Source: Podospora comata (Eukaryota; Ascomycota; Sordariomycetes; Sordariales; Podosporaceae). Taken from it: 64,000 bases of DNA. The notes below the pieces were generated by a model. The model saw only the letters and a program-made list of their open reading frames with translations. It made no database searches and was not told the DNA's origin. The translations under genes were made by a program, and so were the position numbers. Location of the stretch: positions 1,612,001-1,676,000 of the forward strand of contig CP071499.1 of NCBI GenBank assembly GCA_017354895.1, given 5' to 3'. This document shows positions 47,633-59,700 of this stretch, piece after piece. Numbering within the stretch: position 1 is the first letter of the stretch; every line of letters starts with the position of its first letter.

Positions 47633-48122
47633 AATATGTGTGGTGCTGTATCATATAGAAACAGTCTGCCAAGGTGTCTGTTCGTAGACGTGGTGGTGAC
47701 AACCCCTGAATGGCCCCTGAGCAAGGATCATGGCATACGGAACCCTAACCCCAGATATCTGTTGCCCCTCCTTCACTTGTGTCTCAGCTCATCGCCTCTC
47801 GACCCCGCAGCGCCACAGTGAGAGCAAGAGTCATCCAGACCACGGGAGCAACCAGCTCCGAAGCTGAAGCCTCATAAGTAAGAAGAGCAAACCCGGAGTA
47901 GAGGGTCAAAGTCAGCACGATCGCAACAGCGCCTTTCGTTCTACAACACCGTCCGAAGTTTTCCCGGTTCTGGACATAGGGACCGTGACTCACCCCACTC
48001 TCTTCACGCCAGAGCCAGAGAGAGACCTGCAGGTCCCAGACGGCAGCCCAAAACCAACCCCTCTATCAACTCAAGTCGATTCACACGACCCCTCGATAAT
48101 ACCCCGAGACCACACAGACAAA
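47633..48122. promoter_or_regulatory. gap between FEX and MES1
   Basis: About 490 bases with the FEX 3' end and MES1 promoter. AACCCTAACCC (reverse of GGGTTAGGGTT) lies at 47741-47751, 372 bases before the MES1 ATG. A minus-strand open stretch at 47784-48062 with hydrophobic segments is treated as a finding only. Confidence 0.5.
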
Positions 48123-50587
48123 ATGGCTGCCCCACGAAAACCAACGCTCCCCGTTCCCGGCAAGGAGAACATTCTCATCACGAGTGCCCTGCCCTATGTG
48201 AACAACGTTCCGCATCTCGGCAACATCATTGGCAGTGTTTTGGTAATGAATTTTCTCTCCCATCAAGTGTTTCAAAACCTGGCTCTCACGGCCGTTCTCG
48301 CCCTGCGAGTCAAGCTCATAATTGTTGATGAAGACTTTCGACCCCCAGCCACTAACACCATCACCCATCTAGTCGGCCGACGTCTTTGCTCGCTTCTGCA
48401 GGGCTAGAGGTCTGCCAACCATCTACATTTGCGGTTCCGACGAGTACGGCACCGCAACAGAGACAAAGGCGCTTTCGGAGGGTGTGGATCCCGCGACTCT
48501 TTGCGCCAAGTATCACGCGATTCACAAGGAGATCTACGACTGGTTCCGGATCGACTTTGACACCTTTGGTCGCACGCCCACAGATGAGCACACTGAAATC
48601 GTGCAGTCTGTCTTCAAGCACCTGTGGAACAATGGCTACATTGAGCAGCGCGAGACCACTCAGGCATACTGTCCCGAGCACGAGTCCTTCCTGGCTGATC
48701 GTTATGTAGAGGGAGAGTGCTCTCTGTGCCATGACAAGGGTGCTCGTGGTGACCAGTGCGATGCCTGCGGTAACTTGCTCGATCCTATGGAGCCCGATCT
48801 TGATGCTTCTGGCAACCAGGAGACCAAGGCTACCGGGTGGCTTATCAACCCCAAGTGCAAGCTTGACGGCACGACTCCTATCAAGCGTCAGACCAAGCAT
48901 CTTTACCTTCGGTTAGATGCCCTTCAGGGAGAGATTGAGACGTGGATTGCTTCGGCCAAGAAGGACTGGAGTGCCAACTGTACCTCGATTACCTATTCAT
49001 GGCTCGACCAAGGCCTCAAGCCTCGCGGCATCACTCGTGATCTCAAGTGGGGTGTACCAAGTATGTCGAAAGCTAAGATATCATGAAAACAAGATGCTAA
49101 CAGTTTCTTCTAGTTCCCACTGGTCTCGACGGTCTTTCTGAGGAGGACTTTGCCAAGAAGGTGTTTTATGTGTGGTTTGACGCCTGCAGTATGTCTCTTC
49201 TGTTGAAGACAACATGTTTGAAATACTGACCCGACTAGTCGGTTATCCATCAATTACCAAGACATTTACCGATGCTGGGAACCCGAGCGGCACCAACTGG
49301 GAGAAGTGGTGGAAGAACCCTGAGGAGGTGTCTCTCTACCAATTCATGGGCAAGGACAACGTGCCGTGAGTTCTGTTGCTTTGCAAAACTGTAAGCACCT
49401 GTGAGCTAACATTTGAACTCTAGCTTCCACACCATCATCTGGCCTGCGTCGCAGATCGGCTCCAAGGAAAACTGGACCAAGGTCAAGACCTTGTCCACCA
49501 CCGAATACCTGAACTATGAGGGTGGCAAGTTCAGCAAGTCCAAGGGTGTTGGTGTCTTTGGTAACAATGCTCGTGATACTGGTATTGATCCTGACATCTG
49601 GAGATTCTACCTTCTCTCCAGACGCCCGGAGACCAGTGATTCAGAGTTCAAGTGGGAGTAAGTTCTATGAAACCCCAAGTTTTGATTGTTTGGCCTGAAG
49701 CTGACGTTTTCAAAGGGAATTTGTTGACGTCAACAACAACGACCTTCTCAAGAACCTCGGCAACCTTTGCCAGCGTGTCATCAAGTTCACTCAGGCCAAG
49801 ATGGGCAGCGTGGTTCCCGACTTTGACCTTTCCAAGTTCCCTGCTCTCCAGCAGCACAAGGATGAAGTTAACAAGCTTCTCCATGAGTACAACACTACTC
49901 TCAGGGGCCTCAAGCTTAGACACGGTCTCTCGGTCATCATGGCGTATGTTCTCCTCTGTAGAGCATGATGTGTGGATTTCATTCTAACATTCGGTGACTA
50001 GTATCTCTGGTCTTGGTAACAAGCTTCTTCAAGACAACAAGCTCGGCAACCAGCTCATTGCTGAGGAGCCTGAGCGCTGCAATGCAGTCATCGGTATCGC
50101 TCTGAACCACATTCACCTCCTTGCCAACGTATTGGCTCCTTATATGCCCGGAAAATCCCAGGCTATCCTCAAGCAGCTTGGTTTCGACGGCGAGGGCCAG
50201 ACCGCCAGCATCCCCGATGTCTGGGAGGCTGATGCTATCAAGCCCGGCCACAAGCTTGGCGAGCCCGAGCTGTTGTTTGCTACCATCCCAGTGGCCAAGA
50301 TTGAGGAGTGGCGCGATGCTTTCGGTGGTGAGGAGCTTCGGAAGATCAAGGAGGCCGAGGCTAAGAAGGCTGCCGAGAAGAAGCTCGCAAGGGAGAAGGA
50401 GAAGGAGAAGAAGAAACTCAAGAAGGAGAAGGAGAGAGCCGAGAAGGAGGCTGCTGCTGCCACCGCCGCCGCCGCCGCTGCTTCTGGTCAGGCTGCTGCT
50501 CCCATTGCTGCTGGGGAAACCACAACGCTGCCACTTCGTCCTGCGCCTGCAAAGGCCATAGTGGAGGAGCCTGCACCAAAGAACTGA
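48123..50587 (+). CDS. MES1: cytosolic methionyl-tRNA synthetase
   Basis: Seven exons: 48123-48242, 48373-49060, 49114-49188, 49239-49365, 49424-49657, 49716-49943 and 50002-50587, giving 685 residues. Introns are 50-130 bases. The class I signature HIGH appears as PHLGN (about residue 34), KMSKS as GKFSKSKG, and WFDACIGYPS matches the family. The zinc-binding knuckle is CPEHESFL.. [18 protein letters not shown]. The anticodon domain includes [18 protein letters not shown]. The catalytic domain starts right at the N-terminus, so the glutathione-transferase-like domain that yeast Mes1 uses to bind Arc1 is absent. The C-terminus instead has a Lys/Glu-rich helix ([20 protein letters not shown]) and an Ala/Pro tail, possibly aiding tRNA binding. 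No mitochondrial leader. Codon use is highly biased. Confidence 0.95.
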
Positions 50588-50849
50588 GCGACTGATAATG
50601 GGTATGGATGATGACCGGGACGATAAAAAGGCGTGTTAGATAGATTTCTTGGTAGCGATCCAGCCGGTTATGATGTACGGTTTTCTGTACCAACCTTGAC
50701 ATGTCCAATGTGATGATGTACGACACTAACCCTAACCCAAACTCTTTATCCGAGTGAATTTACTTGACAGAAACATACATCATCACCTTCCATGGCCACC
50801 AAAATTACACCAAAATATCATCAGATCCCACCAACAAACACACAAGAAA
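50588..50849. promoter_or_regulatory. short gap upstream of the MBL hydrolase gene
   Basis: About 260 bases. AACCCTAACCC at 50728-50738 lies 112 bases before the next start codon and about 140 bases after the MES1 stop. Confidence 0.5.
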
Positions 50850-51872
50850 ATGCCACCACCATCAGAAAAGGACAACACACCGGTCTCGAAGCCAAACCCA
50901 CCACCAGACTACTTCCCCACTCCGCTGCCTCAATCCATCCGTTCCGACATCCTCACATGGCGCTTCCCCAGGCCGTTCCACCAGCTCACCTTGACCGGCC
51001 GCTCCCGCGCAGCATGGCACACCTCGTTTGTGATTCCCGAGCTGAATCTTCTTCTCGATGCTGGGCTGGTGGTGGGGGCTCACCGACCTAAGCATGTCTT
51101 TCTCACTCATGGACATTCCGACCACTGCCTGCTCACCCCTGCCTTCTTGAGGGCCGACCCCCCTCACACCCCGCCGTTGCTGTACTGCCCGGAGGAGATG
51201 GCCAGGCCGCTGGAGCAGTTCCTGCAGGGGAGCCAGCTGTTGAACAAGGGGTTTACTGGGTTTGGGGAGGGTGAGGGGGAGTGCAGGTTGGGGAGGTTGG
51301 GGAGGTACACCATCACGACGATGAAGCCGGGGGAGGAGACGGGGTTGAGGTATGTGAAGGGGCAGAGGTGGAAGGCCACGGCTGTGAGGTGTGACCATAC
51401 TGTGGCCAGTATTGGTTACGTCTTTTCCACCACGACGAGCAAGCTGAAACCTGAGTACCAGGGCTTGAAGGGGGAGGAGATCAAGAGGTTGAGGACGGAA
51501 GGGGTGGAGATCACGGGGGAGGTGGAGCAGCCTGTTTTTGCTTTCATGGGGGACACCACTGCTGCGGTGTATGAGGAGGGGGGAGAGATGGATGGGTTTT
51601 TGAAACGGGGGGTCAGGGTTGTGATTACGGAGTGCAGTTTTTTGAGGGAGAGCCGGGAGCATAGGGAGCAGGCGGATAAGACGAAGCACACCATGTGGAG
51701 TGATTTGGAAAGGGTGGTGAGGAGGTGGCCTGGGGTGATTTGGGTGGTGATGCATTTTAGTTTGAGGTATGAGGAGGGGGATGTGGTGAGTTTTTTTGCG
51801 GAGATGGAGGAGAGGCCGGGGAACTTGGTGGTTTGGGCTGACGGGGGGGTTGGGATGGGGGAGGGGAGGTAG
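50850..51872 (+). CDS. metallo-beta-lactamase-fold hydrolase, ribonuclease Z-like
   Basis: A single exon gives 340 residues. FVIPELNLLLDAGLV leads to VFLTHGHSDHCLLTPAFL, the zinc-binding HxHxDH motif. Later histidine and aspartate ligands are visible in CDHTVASIGYVF, FMGDTTAAVY, VVITECSFL and VVMHFSLRY. The order and spacing fit short-form ribonuclease Z-like proteins, enzymes that cut tRNA 3' trailers, but the exosite arm of true tRNase Z is not obvious. A fungal hydrolase or phosphodiesterase of the same fold is also possible. The start is the ATG of MPPPSEKDNTP; the open frame before it lacks another in-frame ATG in good context. The first third is C-rich and the rest extremely G-rich on the coding strand. 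Its stop is 74 bases from the stop of the convergent ADAL gene. Confidence 0.8.
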   Translation: MPPPSEKDNTPVSKPNPPPDYFPTPLPQSIRSDILTWRFPRPFHQLTLTGRSRAAWHTSFVIPELNLLLDAGLVVGAHRPKHVFLTHGHSDHCLLTPAFLRADPPHTPPLLYCPEEMARPLEQFLQGSQLLNKGFTGFGEGEGECRLGRLGRYTITTMKPGEETGLRYVKGQRWKATAVRCDHTVASIGYVFSTTTSKLKPEYQGLKGEEIKRLRTEGVEITGEVEQPVFAFMGDTTAAVYEEGGEMDGFLKRGVRVVITECSFLRESREHREQADKTKHTMWSDLERVVRRWPGVIWVVMHFSLRYEEGDVVSFFAEMEERPGNLVVWADGGVGMGEGR

Positions 51873-51946
51873 AAGGGTGCACATAGACATAGATTGGGGG
51901 TGGGCTGCTAGGTTTGGAATGGAGTAGTTGATGGGTGCAGTGTTAC

Positions 51947-53139
51947 CTACTCGGTCCACATTATCTTTCGAAGCCTCTCCTTTTCTTCCTCGCCGCCAAA
52001 GATGACGTCGATGCCTTTTCGGGCGAGGTTGCATATCTCCTGACGGCCCAGGCCAAAGTGTTTGGCCACCAGGGCGTATTCGTTGGACAGTGGGCTGCCA
52101 AAGACGCCCACGTCGTCGGTCTATCCATGTTGTCTGTCAGCGGTTCAATCTCCAGCTCTTTTTGTTCCAAGACTTACACTTAAAACAACAACCACCTCCT
52201 CCACCTTCCACCACTCCCCAAAGTGACTATTCTCCCCGTCAGCATCTCGTCTTCTCTCTCTTTCTCTCTCAAAGAAAACTCACTGCCCCTCAAACCCCCC
52301 ACGAACCATACCAGCATGAACATTACAACTCAGACACAACTCCAACCCCACCCCCCTCCTCTCCCTCACTTTCTGCTTAACCCCCTCGCCCAAATGAATC
52401 ACATGCCCCAACCTCTCCGGCCCCCAGCCCAGCAGCAAGTCCAACTCCTCCTCCGTCCCAGAAACCTCGGCCTCGGCAAAATGAAGCGTGACCTTCAACC
52501 CTTCCTTTTCCGCCTGTCGGAACACGGGCGTGAAAGATCTGAGGTTGTCAACCACAGCGGGATCCCCACACAGATCGATCCCCACCACGCCCCTCCCCTT
52601 AAACTGCTTGCAGAGCTCTAGCACCTCCTCCGCTTGGGCAAGGGTGTTCCTCCGGTCGACTGAGAGGATCAGCTTTGTCCGGAGGGTGCACCCTTCCCCG
52701 GCCTCGAATTCGGCGATGCAGCCGAGGATGGTCTGGACGTAGAGGTGCTTGGTGATGTTGGCGGAAGGGATGGCGCGGGGTGTGGTGCGGAGTTCGAGGT
52801 AGACGACGCCGTCGGACTGGAAGTCGCGGAGGACGGAGAGGGTGGAGTGGCGGAGGGAGGGGAGGTCGGAGATGAGGGTGTAGATGTAGGAGGTGAAGAG
52901 GGGGAAGAAGGTTTGGAGGTCGTAGTCGTGTTTGCCTGGGGGCATTTCGACCAGGGGGTCGGGGAGGGAGGAGGAGGAGGAGGAGGATGGCTTTTGGGAC
53001 CAGATTTCGTGGAGGGTTTGGCGGGAGATGGAGCCGGAGAGGTGGGCGTGGAGCTGGGGGTTGTTTGTTAGTGGATGGTTGGGAATGATGGGGTTGACTT
53101 GGGGGGTACCTCTATTTTGGGGAGGGAGATGAAGTCCAT
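51947..53139 (-). CDS. adenosine deaminase-like protein (ADAL, N6-methyl-AMP deaminase type)
   Basis: Four exons, 53139-53110, 53053-52284, 52226-52178 and 52120-51947, give 340 residues; introns of 56-57 bases begin GTAC or GTGAGT/GTAAGT and end CAG or TAG. The start MDFISLPKIE joins LHAHLSGSISRQTLHEIW, giving the metal-binding HAHLSGS motif. LELRTTPRAIP, GVVGIDLCGDP, VTLHFAE, RLGHVIHLG, LELCLSCNVHAG and STDDVGVFGSPLSNEY provide the remaining catalytic and zinc residues. LHAHLSGS, rather than the EHHLHLEG of fungal adenine deaminase, points to the ADAL/MAPDA subfamily, which removes the methylamino group of N6-methyl-AMP. The last exon junction lies inside the active-site STDD. The substrate is inferred from subfamily motifs. 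Confidence 0.9.
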
Positions 53140-54355
53140 CTTGTGAGAGTTTGGGAAGGAGGGGTTGTTGTGGAAGTCACTGAGGCTGCTCAAAGTTGGA
53201 TATGGGGCAGGCTGTGCTGTCGAAGAGGGTGAGGTGCTTTTGAACGTCAGGCATTAATTGGGTTGATTGATGATTCTGTTGAGCAGGGCCACTATATTAT
53301 GCGTGCATTATTACCTACGTTGCTGCCCACGGCGTGGTAGGTGAAGTTATCACGAGTTCAACATCGAAGTCGGTGCCAAGCCAGGTACACAATGATCAGC
53401 AGCAGCGCCTCCGCTCTCAGCGGCCCCGTACGGATCCCGGGTGGTGCCGAGCGGGTGGTGATTCCGTGACGGGTGCCACATTTGGAGGAATGCCGATCTA
53501 TCTATAACATTAGGCAGCTTTATGTGCCAACTGCCAGCCGGCACTTGACATTTTACAAAAGCTCCCTTGTACACTGCAGCATGTCGAAAGAGTTCAAAAG
53601 GACCGAGGGAAGAAATCGAAGAGCACCCGGTAATGACTCGCCAAGAGATACCAACAAGACCAGACAGCGCCGGTAGGCCGAGTGAGGTGAGGCATCATGG
53701 GCATATCGAGAAGTGGCAGTGGCAGAAAAGTTATTGGACCGAGAAAGGCAGGCTGGGAGAAGCCCGGATGTTGCAATCCCCATTCCCCACAGCCAATGTT
53801 AAACCGCGTGCGCCACGACTTTGCATTGGGGATGGCCAGGGTAGATTATCAAGCAACCAGAAAAAGCCCCTTTTCCATCGTCCATGCGCGGGTTGGGTGA
53901 CTCGGGCGCTCGGAGGAGAGGGACAGTTATCCTGTCGATTGACTTGGTTGGCGTGGAGTGGGGGGCACAGCATTATCTGGGTGGGTTAGGAACATAACTC
54001 ACTGTGTTCCAGATGATCGTATCTCTATCTGCAGAAAATTAAAATTCAAGATAGAGAGAGAAGAGGACCTTACTACAGTACAAGCAGATTGGAAATGGCC
54101 CGTGCACAGCTAATGTCCGGGCTGCAGGAGAAAGCCCAAGTCGGTGCATGGGCCCCACCAGGACAGAGCTCCCCTTCTCCTTGTCGCTCGTTCGATCCCG
54201 CAGCTTAGGTTCCTCCACCCAGTCCACCTTTAATTCAAAGCCTGCAGTTCGCGCCGGGTGATCGAGAGAGAGAGAGCTACCGACCGGCACTGGCATTGCT
54301 ACGGATACAGAGATATTGTTCTTTGTAAATACCGTCCCGGCCGGATGCCTGGTGT

Positions 54356-54360
<5 letters not shown>

Positions 54361-54386
<26 letters not shown>
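54361..54386. repeat. (CTG)8 microsatellite
   Basis: Eight CTG units preceded by GTTGTTG, roughly 960 bases before the G-beta start codon. No coding frame is supported there. Confidence 0.9.
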
Positions 54387-54863
54387 CTGCCGTGCATGTC
54401 GCTTCCAAAAGCTCCCGCAGATTACATTGCAAGATACCACTGGCTGCTGCTGCCGCTGCACTGGGCGGACACTGGACCCGAATGCACCTCGCTTGGCTCC
54501 GTGGTCAAAAGACTCCAAAATACCTACGGAGTAGTATACCAAACTCTACCTGCAATACCTAGACTCCTGGCCAATGATAGAAGCAGTGTCTGATTACAAC
54601 TGATGTCCATTTCTATCATCAGTCTTCAACAACGTCCGTGGCCAGTGCGGTCTGCAGTGCAGTCAGTTCCAGCACCACGGCGCTGTGCAAGGGTGTCGAT
54701 TCACCCACCACTGCCCCCTTCCCAATCCAGACACGACTAGGTTGCGCTGGGTAATAATCGCAAAACTGGCCGGTCACCCTCCCGTCCGCCAGCCAGCCGA
54801 GAGCTGCCCTTCTTTTTTTTTCTTCCTCTCCCTCCTTTTCCTGCCCCCGACCTCCATTGTTGA

Positions 54864-55322
<459 letters not shown>

Positions 55323-55349
55323 TGACCACCACCGCAAAGCACCGCAGAG

Positions 55350-56797
55350 ATGGATCCAGGCCGACCGAACGATGTATCGCCCGAGGCGATGCAGGCACGC
55401 ATCCAGCAGGCGCGTCGCGAGGCTGAGACTCTCAAGGACAGAATCAAGAGAAAGAAGGAGGAGCTGGCCGACACGACGCGTGAGTAAATGAATGACATTT
55501 TGTTCATCCGTCGCCCATTGATTGCCGGCTGTGTCCCCCGACACCATCGCCGCCATCGCCGCCATCGCCGCGCCCCCCTTTGTGCGATTGAATGAACTGC
55601 TGCTTACGCCATCATGTTTGCCATCTCTAGTCCGCGCCGTCGCCGCCCAGGCCCACGAGCAGATCCCAAAGAACCAGCTGATGAGGACGAAGAGGACACT
55701 GAAGGGCCATCTCGCAAAGATCTATGCGATGCACTGGTCGACCGACCGAAGACACCTCGTTTCTGCTTCACAAGACGGCAAGCTCATCATCTGGGACGCC
55801 TACACAACAAACAAGGTGCACGCCATCCCCCTCCGATCATCATGGGTCATGACCTGCGCCTATGCCCCGAGCGGCAACTACGTCGCCTGCGGTGGTCTCG
55901 ACAACATCTGCTCCATCTACAACCTCAACCAGAGCCGTGACGGGCCCACGCGCGTCGCCAGGGAACTGTCGGGCCACGCCGGCTATCTTTCCTGCTGCCG
56001 TTTCATCAACGACCGGAGCATCCTCACCTCGTCGGGCGACATGACTTGCATGAAGTGGGACATCGAGACGGGCACAAAGGTGGTCGAATTCGCCGACCAC
56101 TTGGGAGATGTCATGAGCATCAGCTTGAACCCAACAAACCAAAACACTTTCATCTCGGGTGCCTGCGACGCCTTCGCTAAGCTTTGGGATATCCGCGCCG
56201 GCAAGGCCGTGCAGACGTTTGCCGGTCACGAGTCCGACATCAACGCCATCCAGTTTTTCCCCGACGGCCACTCTTTTGTAACAGGTTCCGATGATGCCAC
56301 CTGCCGATTATTCGACATCCGTGCCGACAGGGAATTGAACTTTTATGGGGTGAGCAGCGAACCCTGTCTCGTCTGAATCTGCAACTTACCAATACTAATG
56401 TGGCTTGATAGTCCGAGTCGATCCTGTGCGGTATCACCTCGGTGGCCACCTCTGTATCTGGCAGGCTGCTGTTTGCTGGTTATGATGATTTCGAGTGCAA
56501 GGTAGGACAGACCAAAAAAGAAAAAGAAAAAAAATTCCCCTGTGTGCGCAAAGTTTGTGAGGCTAACCGTCGGTAATAAGGTTTGGGATGTTACCCGGGG
56601 TGAAAAGGTTGGCTCTCTCGTAGGCCACGAAAACCGTGTCAGCTGCTTGGGAGTTTCCAACGACGGTATAAGTTTGTGCACCGGTTCATGGGACGCTTTC
56701 GTAAGACCTCACCTCTTCCGATCTTCCGGATCTGTGACACCATGTCTTTTCAACAAAATGCTAACAACCGCAACAGCTCAAGGTTTGGGCCTACTAG
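55350..56797 (+). CDS. gnb-1: heterotrimeric G-protein beta subunit
   Basis: Five exons: 55350-55479, 55631-56349, 56412-56501, 56581-56700 and 56777-56797, giving 359 residues. The first exon encodes an N-terminal helix ([29 protein letters not shown]) that pairs with the gamma subunit. Seven WD blades follow, starting [15 protein letters not shown] and [14 protein letters not shown], with further GH..WD/FD units such as [29 protein letters not shown] and [12 protein letters not shown], and ending with GSWDAFLKVWAY. The last exon encodes only six residues and the stop. The sequence fits fungal G-beta proteins (Neurospora GNB-1 and Cryphonectria CPGB-1 type), which signal with G-alpha in growth, mating and virulence. 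A phosducin-like gene lies 4.7 kb downstream. Confidence 0.96.
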
Positions 56798-59700
56798 AAG
56801 CCCAACCGTGTGATGCCGATAAACGAACTGTCCTCCCATATGGATACCCGACCCCCGCCAATGAGCCGCCTAAAAGAAGAGAGGATTAATCGAGTACCCC
56901 TATTATGTTGTTCCTAATTCAATCTGTCGACACACGCCCTTTTTTTAATCACACCGATCCGGCGTGGACTGCACAGGACGAAGTCACGATATTACCCCCC
57001 CTGCGCTTTTCATTTTTCTTTTGGCCACACAACGACACAATAACAACAACAACAACAACAACAACAACTCGCCCTCGCTCACTCACACACATATACATAA
57101 CACGAAAGTCTCGGTTGTCCACCTATTCTAGTGTGTTTTTGGGTGGTATAAATTGGGTTTCTTCTCACTTAACTGGCTCCTGGCTTTTATGTTTTATTGC
57201 GGTGCGGGGGTTAAATGTTTGTTTTATTGCAAAAAAAGATCTTTTTTTTTTGCTCTTGACGAAACTAACTTGAGGGCCCGAGGGACAGGATTGTATAGGT
57301 AGGGAGGGAGGGGAGATAGGAAGGGAACGGGGTTGGGGGAGTGGTGGTGTTAGAGAACGAAGGAAGGAAGGGGGAGAAGTTGAGAGTGGTGGTGTTTGGG
57401 ATGGGTTATGGTGTGGGGGGAAAAGAAGAACTTTTTGTCGTTGGTGGGAGGGGGGGAATCCCCAAGGGTGTTTTTTTCCTGATTATCTTTTTATTTTTCT
57501 TATTTCTGTTGGTCTTTTTTTATCTTACAACTTACTGTGTCCCCTTTCTTCTACAACTTTTCTAACTAACCACACTTAACACACATTGCCACCACTTGAT
57601 ATTTTCTCTTGCACCATAGTTCTTGGCGGGGTTTGTTCTTTTTTTTTGTAAACTTTTTTGTTTTGTTTGAGTTTTGTATGGGGAGGATTGGGGGGGGCGG
57701 GAGAAGGGAGGAGGGCGTGGAGAGGAAACGTGGTGGGCGCGGAATGAGTGGGATTGTAGTAGATCAATGGATGTTTTAAACTAATGATGGGTTGATGCAT
57801 ATGAAGCTGTGTGTGCTGATGCCTACATTCGGGAAAGCACTGTGGTTATCTTTTTTGCTCTGGCGTAAACGTTCTGAAAACCTGGTGGGTAAGTACTACG
57901 AACATTTTCGCCATAAAAGTGCAGTCTGATGGGGAGGAGCAGAGATACTAGTTCAACAACACTCCCAGGACGTCGTTCTAGATGAGAGAGACGAAAAGGA
58001 GAGAGTCGATGTTGGCGAGATCCTGTGAGCATGGACAACAAACCACAAAAACAAACGGAGTAAAGGAAGAAAAAGCACAAGAGGGACGAGTGTTTGATCG
58101 GCAACAACCTGCCCTGTGTTTTATAGCACCATCCCACTGTTTTGTCGAGTATGCCTAGGCATGAAAGGTGGTGAATGCTGGACTGATACGGTCCCCTCCA
58201 CCAGGATAATAATGAGGAGATAGCAATGAGACAATAACTGAATCTCTTGGAGGATTATGGCTTCCGACGGGGGGTATCGTTGGATATCTACCTACCGTGC
58301 TTATCAAGCTCGTTTTCCCCTGCTGGGTCCAATACCTAGCTAGATGCATAAAGCCCTGAGATTTCAGTCATTCTGGTAGAGGATTTATCTACTTGTTATT
58401 TTCAGTATTTCTTTTCTGGCAACAGGAGACTGTGTGTTGGGGTCTATGTCTTGGCGTTGTGCTTCAACGGATCTCTAGCTTTATGCTCAATCCACAACCC
58501 TTTCGAGATATTGAGCGCCTTTCCAGGTCGTTCAACGTCTGGGGACGTATTAGCTCTCTTGTCATAAATACTCGAACAATGCGTACCGTAGTCACCTAGG
58601 TACCTGTACCCTGGTATGGTTATCAATTATCTACTTGCTTTGCGGTACCACCATTCTTGACCAAATTGTAGTTGAGTACTCGACTCGGAAGATCCCAGCC
58701 TCGCTCTGCGTAAACACTGGGCTTGTCAATGCAGAAGGTAAACGAAGCCCACGAGATATACCTATGGCTCGTTATATGGTAGTAATAAGCTGGCCATCGA
58801 TTTTGTCGTGGTGTTTTATTGTCGTGCTTTCACCAGCTTGAGGCACTTGAATATAGAACTAGCTTGTAACCATCTTTGGAAGTTAGACGAGATGCCTGCA
58901 TAGATCTGACCAAGCTCGTACGAATGTTTGCTGGGAATATTGAAATGATGGTACGGGGCCTTGAGGTGCTGGGGCAAGATGGGCATTAGGACAAGACCGT
59001 GACCTCATATCATTTGGCGATGTGGAAGTCTTTTATGGGATATAATGACTTTGTGATGAGAAGATTGCCAACTACTTGAGATTGTTTACTCTCAGTGCTT
59101 ACACATGAGAGTGGAAACTAAGGCATGGAAGAATACTTGGTCTTAATGCGGTCTTATTAGAGGCGATGTACTTTTGCGAAATAACTGCCACTGGCTTGGA
59201 TGCTTCAGCATAGGGTGTGCAGTTCCTGGTCAGCCGTTATCAGGGTGTCCCAGCCTATGAATCGATCCCTTCCAAGACACGGCGTTCACCGATGGCAAAC
59301 TTGATTCAAACAGCTCAAGAACCTGATCGTTCTTGCGAGCTGGCTGATGTCATGTGGGGGCATGTCTATCCTTCATGCCTTGATGTTCTTCCGCGACGAA
59401 GATCCTGCCCGAGGTCCATGGAGATAGGTATCTGACGCCCGCCCAACTGTTTGAGATAGACTCAAGGAAACGATGCTGTAGACCGGCGCTTTACAGTCCC
59501 TATTGTCATGATGCAGGTGGTTTGGGTATGACTAACACGGACTCCGAGAACGAACCGTGTTAAGTTGTCCCGTTCTTGAGATTTTCAGGATCATGCACTA
59601 CATATACCACAAGAAGCCTGAGCGTCGGGGCTCGACAGACATCTACCAACCTTCTCGCCATGTCCGGCCTGTGCGCTGAGCACATTCATCCGTAGGACCG

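Noticed and set aside
54185-54200. GTTCGATCCC resembling a tRNA B box
   Set aside because: No A box, D arm or acceptor stem within 100 bases upstream.
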